Both the position numbers and the translations under genes were made by a program. Under the pieces are notes generated by a model that saw only the letters and a list, made by a program, of their open reading frames with translations, was not told the DNA's origin and ran no database searches. From positions 62,001 through 126,000 of the forward strand of contig NZ_QPLT01000010.1 in the NCBI RefSeq assembly GCF_003666015.1: a DNA stretch of 64,000 bases. The letters run 5' to 3'. Of the stretch, positions 25,871-33,957 are shown piece after piece (position 1 is the stretch's first letter; every line of letters begins with the position of its first letter). The DNA is from Halorubrum sp. Atlit-26R (GTDB lineage: Archaea > Halobacteriota > Halobacteria > Halobacteriales > Haloferacaceae).

Positions 25871-28057
25871 TCACTCACAACGGCGCGGGTCGTCGGAAGA
25901 CGTGAAGGAGTCAACGTTTGTCTGTGAATCTCGGGAGATCTCTTTCACCCCTTCCGCGGAGAGGTTGTCGCTCCAGAGGACGATCTCGTCCGAGAATCGG
26001 AGGATCGGTGACTTTTCCTCGTGAAGCTGGAGAATGCCCGAAACGTCGGTCTCCCCGGCCTCGATTTCTGTCCCGAGCAAGGCCGAACTGGAATCGCTGA
26101 AGACACCGGTGAATCGGTATTCGCCGCCGATCTGTGATTCGTTTGAGAGAAATGACCGACAGACCACGCGGTACGTGTCGTTCGCCTGCGCCTGACACGA
26201 GTATAGTTGGGTCGTAAGTCCTCGATCAACGGTGATCGTAGTTGCCGGATCCCCGACGTAGCGAACCTCTGTACTCCCCGAAGAAAGGCTCAATCGGGCT
26301 GCGACTGCGATCGGGGAACCTGCGGTGAGCAGTCCGATAAGTGTCCGGATACTGTCCGGCGATACGCCGTCGCTGAGGAGAATCGCGCACGAACCCCCTC
26401 GATCGATAGCATCGACGCCGGGCCCGGTATCCTTCACACCCTCGAACACGGTGAGATCGGGTGCTACGATCCCCTCGTCGAGGAGGTCCTCGCCATTGGG
26501 GCCGACGTCGTCGACCGTCACCGAGGACCCGCAGTAGACGATATCGAGCTCAGGGTCGGAGATCGTCTCGGTGACCGCGTCGCGTGACGGCGAAACGGTC
26601 ACCTGCCACGATCCAATCCCGTCAAGTTCCCTCGGTTCGGATAGCGACTCCCGCACGGCCTGTGCGCGTTCTGGATCGTCGAAGAGGAACGCGACATCGA
26701 CGGTCCCGCGCTCGGAGATCTGTCTCCGAATTCGATTCTCGTAGGCCTGAGTGGATAGCACGGATACGCCCGCTGGCGCCGGCTCGGCGTCCGAGGTTGG
26801 CTCCCAGTTTGTAGCCGAACGGGAACCACTCGGCGTCGTTCCGTCCCACTCCCCGTGAGCGGTGTCCGACGGTCCGGATCCGAACAGCGTCGTCATAGCT
26901 TGAGGAGACGTCGCGATCCCGACCGGTACATCCGACACACAGGTGTCAGAATCACCGCGGACGCGGATCGGCGCGAGGACATGCGCGAGATGCGGTATCA
27001 GTTCTGCGGACGCGGGGACCGGACGCAGGACGGCCTCGGTCGGCCACGAGGGGAGGTGTGGTGCGACGGTTTCGAAGTCAACCTCCAAGTACTCCATCAG
27101 CCGCTCGCTCATCGATCTGTCGGAGAGATTCGGAGGATAAAATGGAAGCTCCGGACCGACCGCTTCGTACTCGTATCGATCCGACGGGACGTATCCCTCG
27201 GTCCGCGCGAGCGTGTCGAGAAAGAACCACGTTTGGAACATCTCGGTGACTTTCTCTTCGAGAGCCTCACCTTCCGTCGGAAGTCGCTCCTCGTATCCGG
27301 TGTCTAATCTTATCGCCGGGGTATCGCCCGTTACCATTCGGGCACCGAGGTAGTAGGATAACGTCGAAAGCCTGTACACGTCCGCGTACGTCGGTCGAAC
27401 GACGACCTCGACCCCGGTGTCAGGAACACTCAACATGCTGGGAACGTCGAGAGCGTCTCCGCGCTCGATCCGCGGAGGATAACCCCGCAGGGTGGGCCAC
27501 GACCGTTCGGGCGTAAACTCCTTGATCGAGGAACCGAGGAACGATACCGCCTCGGTCAACGCGGTCGGGTCGTCGGGAACCGTGATCGTCGCCTCGGGCC
27601 GCGTGTGGAACGAGCGGGCGCCGATTGAGACGGTCCGTGGGCGGTCAAACGAGAGGGAGACCGGATCGGGACCGCCGACGCCGGTCGCCACGATCTCGAC
27701 GTCAGTCACGCGGATCAGCGTCTTCGTCACGCCGTTCACCTCGATGCAGTACGACCCGCGTGGGAGTTCCATGGGGTCGTCGAGTCTGGCGACGTGATCG
27801 CCGTCGACATCGCGGACGACGATCGACGCGTACTCGGGGATCACCACCGACTCGGCCTCGAAACTAACCCCGCTGTCGACGGGAGACGGGAACAGTTCCG
27901 GGAACGCCGGCGAGAGATCCGGCTCGCGGTCAACGCGGAGCTGCATCCGCTCACCCTCGACCGCATCGCGGACCGTGAGCGTCGTCCCGTCGACCTCGAA
28001 CCCGATCCGCTCGCCCGATGACCCGTCTTTCACGAGCTTATTCTGGTTCGCCAACAC
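25871..28057 (-). CDS. Large orphan protein, 728 aa, possible degenerate CHAT-like C-terminus
   Basis: No named family is recognised with confidence. The N-terminal 170 residues look beta-rich; residues 160-350 contain conserved-looking blocks (SFLGSSIKEFTPERSWPTLR; DVPSMLSVPDTGVEVVVRPT; YLEVDFETVAPHLPSWPTEA). From about residue 455 the order VAFLFDDPERAQAVRESL, LDIVYCGSSV, PDLTVFEGVK, GGSCAILLS, then TLIGLLTAGSPIAVAARLSL resembles the layout of CHAT (caspase-like) domains, but the expected catalytic His and Cys are not where they should be. The DNA is visibly less GC-rich than its neighbours. The start is uncertain: GTG at 28057 or GTG at 28033. No membrane helix or signal is seen. Confidence 0.7.
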   Translation of the reverse strand: MLANQNKLVKDGSSGERIGFEVDGTTLTVRDAVEGERMQLRVDREPDLSPAFPELFPSPVDSGVSFEAESVVIPEYASIVVRDVDGDHVARLDDPMELPRGSYCIEVNGVTKTLIRVTDVEIVATGVGGPDPVSLSFDRPRTVSIGARSFHTRPEATITVPDDPTALTEAVSFLGSSIKEFTPERSWPTLRGYPPRIERGDALDVPSMLSVPDTGVEVVVRPTYADVYRLSTLSYYLGARMVTGDTPAIRLDTGYEERLPTEGEALEEKVTEMFQTWFFLDTLARTEGYVPSDRYEYEAVGPELPFYPPNLSDRSMSERLMEYLEVDFETVAPHLPSWPTEAVLRPVPASAELIPHLAHVLAPIRVRGDSDTCVSDVPVGIATSPQAMTTLFGSGPSDTAHGEWDGTTPSGSRSATNWEPTSDAEPAPAGVSVLSTQAYENRIRRQISERGTVDVAFLFDDPERAQAVRESLSEPRELDGIGSWQVTVSPSRDAVTETISDPELDIVYCGSSVTVDDVGPNGEDLLDEGIVAPDLTVFEGVKDTGPGVDAIDRGGSCAILLSDGVSPDSIRTLIGLLTAGSPIAVAARLSLSSGSTEVRYVGDPATTITVDRGLTTQLYSCQAQANDTYRVVCRSFLSNESQIGGEYRFTGVFSDSSSALLGTEIEAGETDVSGILQLHEEKSPILRFSDEIVLWSDNLSAEGVKEISRDSQTNVDSFTSSDDPRRCE

Positions 28058-28178
28058 GTATGAGCGTGTCGATAATCACCCGGTTACGGGATTCTGAAAC
28101 GTGTTCCGAGAGTTCACGCGTCACGGGTGTCCCTGTCCTGACAACAATGTTAACACGGGGCCGTGCGGAACGAAACGC

Positions 28179-29201
28179 ATGAACGGCACCCGGTCGGAGC
28201 CGATCGAACGAGCCCTCGGTGAGGCGTTTCCGGACCGGACCGTGGACCGGGTAACCGGCGTCGGCCCCTCCTGGAACGGCGCCAACGAGACGGTCGGCGT
28301 CGTCTTCGCCGACGGCGGGCGGGCGTTCCTCAAGGTCGCGCTGGCCGACGAGAGCCGCCGGCTCGCCCGAGAGCGCGCCGTGCTCGGATACGTCGGAGAG
28401 CACGGGCATCTCCCGGTCCCCAAGGTGCTGGCGGCCGATCCGGACGGCGACCCGGCGTACCTCGCGACGGCGCCGGCGCCCGGCCGGGGACTGGTGGAGG
28501 TCTACGAAGCCGCGAGCGACCGGGAACGCGAGCGACTGCTCCGTCGCGTCGGGCGCGCGCTCGCCGCGCTTCACGCCGACCGGTTCGCGAGTCACGGGGA
28601 GATCGTCGGCGCGGGGTCGGAGCGCGGGAGCGCCGCGGACGGGACAGCGGCGGACGGCGGACCGACCGAGTCGACCGGACTCTCGATCGAGTTCGCTCCG
28701 TGGACGGACGTGCTGCTCGCGACGATCGAGCGGACGCGCGAGATCGGGACCTCAGAGCGGCTCGCGGAGCACTACGACGCGGTGATCGACTGTGTCCGCG
28801 CGAACCGCGACCTGCTCGATGACGCGCCCGCCGCGCTGCTTCACGGCGACGTCACGAAGCCCAACGTATTCGTCGACGGCGATGCGGTGGCGGCGATCGA
28901 CTGGGAGCTGTCCCACGTCGGCGACCCGGCGAGGGACTTCGTGCGCGCGCAAGACCAGCTGCTCAACGGGTTCGATTCGACCGGCCCGGACCGCTTCGCC
29001 GCCGCGCTCCGCGAGGGATACCGCGAGCGCGCCGGCGGGCTCCCCGCGGGGTTCGAACGCCGGCGACCCGTCTACGAGGTCGTCAGGATCCTCGGGCGGT
29101 CGGGCTTTATCGACCAGTGGGCGACGCACCTCGACGAGCCGGTCGACGCCCTGGTCGAGCGCGCGGACGCCGAGTTGCGGGCGCGGCTCGACGCGGTCTG
29201 A
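28179..29201 (+). CDS. Phosphotransferase of the APH/choline kinase family
   Basis: 340-aa protein with an aminoglycoside-phosphotransferase/choline-kinase fold. Key residues: lysine in FLKVAL (about residue 50), the Brenner motif LLHGDVTKPNVFV and the metal aspartate in AIDWELSHVGDPARDF. Members phosphorylate small molecules; the substrate is unknown and drug resistance should not be assumed. The start at 28179 fits the box in TGTTAACA (about 28148-28155). Its upstream region is shared with the divergent 728-aa gene. Confidence 0.85.
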   Translation: MNGTRSEPIERALGEAFPDRTVDRVTGVGPSWNGANETVGVVFADGGRAFLKVALADESRRLARERAVLGYVGEHGHLPVPKVLAADPDGDPAYLATAPAPGRGLVEVYEAASDRERERLLRRVGRALAALHADRFASHGEIVGAGSERGSAADGTAADGGPTESTGLSIEFAPWTDVLLATIERTREIGTSERLAEHYDAVIDCVRANRDLLDDAPAALLHGDVTKPNVFVDGDAVAAIDWELSHVGDPARDFVRAQDQLLNGFDSTGPDRFAAALREGYRERAGGLPAGFERRRPVYEVVRILGRSGFIDQWATHLDEPVDALVERADAELRARLDAV

Positions 29202-29238
29202 TCGGAGGGCGGGCTTCGCGGGGCCGTCGGGCGCCTCG

Positions 29239-30036
29239 TCAGCGGTTCCACGCCGCGTCGTCCGGATCGATCCGGCGTTCCCCCGGGTCGAGCGCGTCGA
29301 TCGCGTCGAGGTCGGCGTCGGGCAGGTCGACGTCGAGCGCGCGAAGGTTCTCCCGCACGTGGTCGCCCCGCGCCTTCGGGATCGGGGCGACGCCGCGGTC
29401 GAGCGCCCACGCGAGCGCGACGACAGCGGGCGAGAGCCCGTTCCGATCAGCGATTTCGGTGATCGCCGGGTCGTCGAGTATCTCCCCCCTGCCGAGCGGC
29501 GAGTAGCCGACGAGGCGGTGGTCGAACTCGGCGGCGAGTTCGCGCAGTTCCGGCTGTCGGAACCGCGGGTGACACTCGACCTGGTGGGCCGCGATCGGCG
29601 CGTCGAGGATCTCGCGGGCCTCGCGCAGCAGGTCCGGGGTGAAGTTCGAGACGCCGACATGGTCCGTCAGGCCCGCGTCGCGGAGGTCGTCGAAGGCCGG
29701 CAGCGTCGCCTCGGCGTCGTACGCCCGGATCGGCCAGTGGACGTACAGGAGGTCGACGCGGTCGAGGCCGAGCCGATCGAGGCTCGCGCGGGCCGTCTCG
29801 CGCACGTCGTCGGGCGCGAGGTTCTCCGGGTGGACCTTCGTGGCGACGACGACGTCGTCGCGGTCGACGTCGCTCGCGGCGATCCCCTCGCCGACGGCGG
29901 CCTCGTTGTCGTACATCTGCGCGGTGTCGACGTGGCGGTAGCCGGCCTCCAGCGCCGCGGCGACGGTGTCGGTACAGGTCTCGGGGTCGTCGAGCCCGGA
30001 CGTTCCGAGCCCGATCGACAGGTCGAGCGGTGGCAC
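29239..30036 (-). CDS. Aldo/keto reductase
   Basis: 265-aa (beta/alpha)8 NADPH-dependent oxidoreductase. The catalytic tetrad is visible: Asp and Tyr in HVDTAQMYDNEAA, Lys in VATKVHPEN and His in LLYVHWPI; the cofactor region reads PIPKARGDHVRENLRALD. GTG at 30036 is chosen because the first beta hairpin starts there (VPPLDLSIGLGTSGL) and a CTTTTTC box (about 30060-30066) lies 27 nt upstream. It is convergent with the phosphotransferase gene. Substrate unknown. Confidence 0.88.
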   Translation of the reverse strand: MPPLDLSIGLGTSGLDDPETCTDTVAAALEAGYRHVDTAQMYDNEAAVGEGIAASDVDRDDVVVATKVHPENLAPDDVRETARASLDRLGLDRVDLLYVHWPIRAYDAEATLPAFDDLRDAGLTDHVGVSNFTPDLLREAREILDAPIAAHQVECHPRFRQPELRELAAEFDHRLVGYSPLGRGEILDDPAITEIADRNGLSPAVVALAWALDRGVAPIPKARGDHVRENLRALDVDLPDADLDAIDALDPGERRIDPDDAAWNR

Positions 30037-30154
30037 GCGAGACGGTTCCGCCCGCGGGGTGAAAAAGGCGCGCGAGCCGGCACGCGGCGATCCGGCGGCT
30101 CGCGTGCGCGCCCCGTCCCCTACCCTTAATCCGTCGCGTCCGTAGTATCGGTCG

Positions 30155-31066
30155 ATGGAGACCGGTCCCGCGCTCCCCTCGACCCCGGAGCCGCTCCCGC
30201 TGGGGGCGCTCTCCGACCCCATCCTCGTCGACCCAGGCCCGCGACTGCTCCGCGCGGTCGTCGAGGCCTACCGCGAGACCGCCCCGGCGCTCGTCGAGCC
30301 GACTGTGGCGGAGCTGGCGGGCGAAACGGACGACCGGGACGGCCTCGACCCGTCGGAGCTCCCGAGGCTGAAGCTGCTCGCGGGCGAGCCCGCGGTCGAC
30401 GCCGCGACGGCGGGGTTCCGGTCGGCGAGCCGGCTCGCGGCCCTCGTCGACGCCGGCGCTGTCGACCTCCGCCTGCTCGACGCGCCGCAGCCGAACCCCG
30501 TGCTGGCGGGGGCGGAGACGGGGTTCGCCTTGATCGGAACCGAGCGCGACGGGGCGGGCGGGGAGACGGCCGGGGAGACGACCGGAGCGCCGAGTCGGTG
30601 GCACCGCGTCGGCGACGACGCCTCGCTCCGCGGCCGGTACGCGTCGCGGTTCGCGGCGGCCGAGCCGTACAGACTCCGAACGCCGAGCCGGCGGCGCGTG
30701 TACGAGGGGTTCGCGGCGCGGTGCGACGAGTCGGTCGCGGCCGCGGTGCTCCGCGCGCTCGACGTTGAACCGGCGGGGAACGAGGGCCCCGACCCCGAGG
30801 AGACGCGCGTCCGCGCCTACGCCGTCGGCGCCCGTGCCGGCGCCCTCGACCGCACCCTCCGGCGGGCCTGCGAGGACGCGGGACTCGGGAGTCCGTCGAC
30901 GTTCACGCGGATAAAGCGGCTCCTGCGGGAGGTCGACCTGATCGAGACCGCCTCCGAGCCGCAGCCGGTCGGGCGTCCGCGCGAGCGGCTCGCGGCTCGC
31001 GGCGCGCTCGCGGCGGCCGAGACGGCCGAAGAGACGGTCGCGGCGGTTCGCGGTGTAACGGAGTGA
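30155..31066 (+). CDS. TbsP-like transcriptional regulator (DUF5821)
   Basis: 303-aa protein. The N-terminal two thirds is a sensor-like alpha/beta region (ILVDPGPRLLRAVVEAYRET; LPRLKLLAGE; ASRLAALVDAGAVDLRLLDA) and the C-terminus is a winged helix (VRAYAVGARAGALDRTLRRA; SPSTFTRIKRLLREVDLIET; PVGRPRERL). This matches the DUF5821 family, whose Haloferax member TbsP acts with TrmB on gluconeogenic gene control (from memory). A CCTTAATC box (about 30122-30129) supports the ATG. It is divergent from the aldo-keto reductase gene, a possible target. Confidence 0.78.
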   Translation: METGPALPSTPEPLPLGALSDPILVDPGPRLLRAVVEAYRETAPALVEPTVAELAGETDDRDGLDPSELPRLKLLAGEPAVDAATAGFRSASRLAALVDAGAVDLRLLDAPQPNPVLAGAETGFALIGTERDGAGGETAGETTGAPSRWHRVGDDASLRGRYASRFAAAEPYRLRTPSRRRVYEGFAARCDESVAAAVLRALDVEPAGNEGPDPEETRVRAYAVGARAGALDRTLRRACEDAGLGSPSTFTRIKRLLREVDLIETASEPQPVGRPRERLAARGALAAAETAEETVAAVRGVTE

Positions 31067-31108
31067 GAAGCGTTCTGACGCCCGCCGCCGGGCGTCAGCC
31101 CGGCCGGT

Positions 31109-32629
31109 TTAGTCGTCCTTCGTCTTGATGTCCGCCGAGAGCCCCTGGGCCATCTCGATCTCCTTCGAGTTGTTCAGGGTCCACGCGGTGCGGTCGGTGA
31201 CGGCCTCGATCGCCTCCCGGGCGGAAGGGTAGCCGTTGCCGGACTTCTTCACGCCGCCGAAGGGGAGTTGGACCTCGGCGCCGATACACGGGAGGTTCCC
31301 GTACGCGAGCCCCAGCTCGGCGCGGTCGCGGTAGTAGTTGATCTGCCGGTAGTCCTCGGAGATGATCGCGCCCGCCAGCCCGTAGTCGGTGTCGTTCTGG
31401 ATCTCCACGGCCTCCTCGATGTCGCCGTCGTACTCCATGAGCGCGACGTGGGGCCCGAACACCTCCTCCTGAGTACACGTCAGGTCGGCGTGGGGGTCGG
31501 CCTCGTAGACGAACGGACCGACCCAGTAGCCGTCCTCGTGGCCGTCCGGGATCTCCTCGTCGTCGAGCTCGGTCCGGTCGACGAGCACGTTCACGCCCTC
31601 CTCGCGGGCCGCCTCGTTGTTCCGGGTGACCTTCTCGCGGTGTTCCTCCTCGATGAGCGGCCCCATGAAGGTGTCCTCGTCGAGCGGGTCGCCGACCGCG
31701 ACCGACTCCGCGACCTCGACGAACCGCTCCTTGAACTCGTCGTACACGTCCGTGTGGACGATCAGGCGCTCGGAGGAGACGCAGCGCTGGCCGGTCGTTT
31801 TGAACGAGGACATCACCGCGGAGTGGACCGCGACGTCGAGGTCCGCCTCCTCGGTGACCACGACCGCGTTCTTGCCGCCCATCTCGCAGGCGGCGCGCTT
31901 GCCGGCGACGCCGCCGAGCTTCTCTTGGATGTGGTGGCCGACCTCGGCCGAACCGGTGAAGATGACCGTCTCGACGTCGTCGTTCTCGACGATCGCGTTG
32001 CCCGCGTCGCCGAACCCCTGGACCATGTTGAACACGCCGTCGGGAATCCCCGCGTCGTCGAACATCTCCGCGATGATCTGCGCGCACCACGGGGTCTGCT
32101 CGGCCGGCTTGAACACGACGGTGTTCCCCTCGACCAGCGCGATGGCCATGTGCCAGTAGGGGATCGCGACCGGGAAGTTCCACGGCGTGATACAGCCGGT
32201 GACCCCGCGGGGCTTCCGTCGCATGTACGCGTCCTTCGACGGGATCTCGGAGGGGACGATATCGCCCTTCGGGTGTCGGGCGTCGCCCGCGGCCCACTCG
32301 ACCATGTGCGCGGCCTCGACCACGTCCGCCTTCCCCTCGCTGATCTCTTTGCCGCACTCCTTGGTGACGATCTCCCCGAGCTCGTCGGTCCGGTCGCGGA
32401 GCTCGTGGTACACGTCCCAGAGGTACTCCGCGCGCTGGACCCGCGAGAGCTCGCGCCACTCCTCGAACGCCGCGTCCGCGGCGTCGACCGCGCGGTCGAC
32501 GTCCTCGGGCGTCCCCTGACGGAACTCTCCGAGGGACTCCCCCGTCGCGGGGTTCTCGCTTTCGAAGGTCTCGGACCCGTCGCCGTCGACCCACTCGCCG
32601 TCGATGTAGTGCTGGTAGGGCTGCGCCAT
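31109..32629 (-). CDS. Aldehyde dehydrogenase, probable P5C dehydrogenase
   Basis: 506-aa NAD(P)-dependent aldehyde dehydrogenase. Visible: the oxyanion asparagine in TPWNFPVAIPYWHMA, NAD-site VIFTGSAEVGHHIQEKLGG, catalytic Glu in CEMGGKNAVVV, catalytic Cys in TTGQRCVSSERLIVH, and the EVFGPHVALMEYD region. It lies in a cluster with a divergent regulator and proline dehydrogenase, so oxidation of L-glutamate gamma-semialdehyde (P5C) to glutamate is the best role; other aldehydes cannot be excluded. The start at 32629 is supported by TTATTT (about 32657-32662), slightly more than 27 nt upstream. Confidence 0.88.
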   Translation of the reverse strand: MAQPYQHYIDGEWVDGDGSETFESENPATGESLGEFRQGTPEDVDRAVDAADAAFEEWRELSRVQRAEYLWDVYHELRDRTDELGEIVTKECGKEISEGKADVVEAAHMVEWAAGDARHPKGDIVPSEIPSKDAYMRRKPRGVTGCITPWNFPVAIPYWHMAIALVEGNTVVFKPAEQTPWCAQIIAEMFDDAGIPDGVFNMVQGFGDAGNAIVENDDVETVIFTGSAEVGHHIQEKLGGVAGKRAACEMGGKNAVVVTEEADLDVAVHSAVMSSFKTTGQRCVSSERLIVHTDVYDEFKERFVEVAESVAVGDPLDEDTFMGPLIEEEHREKVTRNNEAAREEGVNVLVDRTELDDEEIPDGHEDGYWVGPFVYEADPHADLTCTQEEVFGPHVALMEYDGDIEEAVEIQNDTDYGLAGAIISEDYRQINYYRDRAELGLAYGNLPCIGAEVQLPFGGVKKSGNGYPSAREAIEAVTDRTAWTLNNSKEIEMAQGLSADIKTKDD

Positions 32630-32656
32630 GTTCGGAACATCCCGTCGGCACGTCCA

Positions 32657-32693
32657 AATAACCCACCCTACCATGGTCGGCAGGGTCTTTGTC
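32657..32693. promoter_or_regulatory. Divergent promoter region of ALDH and HTH regulator with nested dyads
   Basis: Between the two TATA-like boxes (TTATTT on the minus strand, 32657-32662; TCTTTGTC on the plus strand, about 32686-32693) lies the palindrome ACCATGGT extended to CCtACCATGGTcGG (32667-32680), itself overlapped by ACCCT-N12-AGGGT (32665-32686). A regulator bound here could control both genes at once, most simply the HTH protein acting on its own promoter and the ALDH promoter. Confidence 0.4.
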
Positions 32694-32718
32694 ATGCGGT
32701 GCCAAGGAAAGGTGAACA

Positions 32719-33456
32719 ATGGCGACAACCGACGCGGACGGGGCGGGGGAGTGGGCCGGAACCAGGCTCACGCTGGACCTGTGGCATCCGAACTGCTGGG
32801 CGATCGAGGCGACGAGCAGAACCGGCGGGGGCGTGTTAGCACACGCGATCTACAACTCGCCGAAGACCGAGGCGGACGCGCCGAACTCGGTGAACGGGCT
32901 CTTCACCGCGTTCGGGGACACGAACGAGGAGGTCGAGTCGCTGCTCGACGCGATCCGCGAGTCCGACCGCGCGGGGAACCTCTTGGAGCTACAGGAGCGG
33001 TTCGGGCGCGCCCGGGACGCCCCCGGCAACGTCGTCCGCGAGTTCTTCTTGGAGTACGACCCGGCCGACATGGTGTGTCCGACGCTCTTAGAACACGGCT
33101 TCGTCCACAGCGCGCCGGTCCGGATCGAGGGCGGACGGGAGGAGTGGCAGGTGTGTTTCGTCGGCGAGCGCACCGAGATCCGGGAGTCGCTCGACGCGGT
33201 TCAGGAGGCGGCCGGCGCGGAGGTGACGGTGGAGTCGATGTCGTCGTCGGGCCACGCGGGACGAACTCCCCGCGAGCAGCGGCTCGACACGCTGACCACG
33301 ACCCAGCGGAAGGTGTACGAACACGCCCGCGAGGCGGGCTACTACGAGTGGCCCCGAGAGGCGTCGACGCGCGAGCTCGCCGACGACGTGGGCGTCTCGA
33401 AGACGACGCTGCTCGAACACCTCCGGAAAGCGGAGTCGAAGCTGCTGGACCCGTGA
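32719..33456 (+). CDS. Bat-like HTH regulator, probably of proline catabolism
   Basis: 245-aa protein. The N-terminal 170 residues form an unassigned sensor-like domain with RLTLDLWHPNCWAIEATSRT and VCFVGERTEIRESLDAVQEA; residues 190-243 are the bacterio-opsin-activator HTH_10 domain (LDTLTTTQRKVYEHAREAGY, YEWPREAS, TRELADDVGVSKTTLLEHLR). Divergent from the P5C-dehydrogenase-like gene and followed, after a structured repeat, by proline dehydrogenase, so control of proline use is a reasonable inference. The sequence just before the ATG, AAAGGTGAAC, could also act as a weak ribosome site. Confidence 0.83.
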   Translation: MATTDADGAGEWAGTRLTLDLWHPNCWAIEATSRTGGGVLAHAIYNSPKTEADAPNSVNGLFTAFGDTNEEVESLLDAIRESDRAGNLLELQERFGRARDAPGNVVREFFLEYDPADMVCPTLLEHGFVHSAPVRIEGGREEWQVCFVGERTEIRESLDAVQEAAGAEVTVESMSSSGHAGRTPREQRLDTLTTTQRKVYEHAREAGYYEWPREASTRELADDVGVSKTTLLEHLRKAESKLLDP

Positions 33457-33508
33457 CCGGCGGTGTCGACGGCGGAGCGAGTGGTACACAGCGTCGGTCG
33501 CGATGCGA

Positions 33509-33905
33509 TATTTAAATATCGCCGAGCGATAGCGGCGATTGTTTATAAAAAGCGGTGGCGCGTGCCTGCGAGCGGCCGGAGCGAAGCGGAGGCCGCGAGT
33601 CGCACGCGCGAGGGACGCCGCGAACGCCCGAAGGGCGTGAGCGGCGAGGCTGGGGAGGCGTGAGGCTGCGGGACGGTTGCGGTCGGGTGGGACTCAAAGG
33701 GGCAGCCGCGAGGAGCCCGTAGGCGACGTAAGCACCGCAGGGAGCGAGTGAAACGAGCGACCGAGGAGCGCAGCGAGCGTACGGGCTCCTCGCGGCTGGG
33801 GCTTTGGAGGTGTTCGCCGCTGGTCTCCGGTCTGCCACTTATAAGTGAGCGACTGGGACTTTGGAGGTGTTCGCCGCCGCACCGTCGTCTATTTATAAAC
33901 AGTCG
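33509..33905 (+). repeat. Structured GC-rich repeat element, copy A
   Basis: Order: TATTTAAATA (33509-33518), TTTATAAA (33542-33549), then GTGGCGCGTGCCTGCGA and a 5' hairpin (GCGTGC/GCACGC, 33560-33565 with 33602-33607; GCGGCC/GGCCGC, 33572-33577 with 33591-33596). The conserved G-rich block GAGGCTGGGGAGGCGTGAGG and GGGTGGGACTCAAAGGGG follow, then a perfect 19-bp stem: CAGCCGCGAGGAGCCCGTA (33703-33721) with TACGGGCTCCTCGCGGCTG (33780-33798). A GGG/GGG internal loop and AAAG/CTTT pairs flank the stem. The 58-base loop holds AAGCACCGCAG and GAGGAGCGCAGCGAGC. Two 57-base units with TTATAA near the end finish it. Confidence 0.8.
33792..33905 (+). repeat. 57-bp direct repeat array, copy A (two units)
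   Basis: Units start at 33792 (GCGGCTGGGGCTTTGGAGG) and 33849 (GCGACTGGGACTTTGGAGG), each continuing GTGTTCGCCGC and carrying TTATAA close to its end. The first unit begins with the 3' arm of the main stem, so the array looks like repeated duplication of the element's 3' end. Confidence 0.8.
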
Positions 33906-33957
33906 CTGGCAGCACCGCTCTAACAGTTATGAAAGATCACGTCCCGGGCGAAACCGC

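Larger units (their letters stand above)
33457..33957. other. Non-coding gap carrying structured repeat copy A
   Basis: 501 bases between the convergent HTH regulator and proline dehydrogenase genes. Almost all of it is structured repeat copy A (33509-33905). The short flanks hold nothing recognisable. Open frames across it translate the repeat (for example repeated LGLWRCSP) and are not credible genes. Confidence 0.8.
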
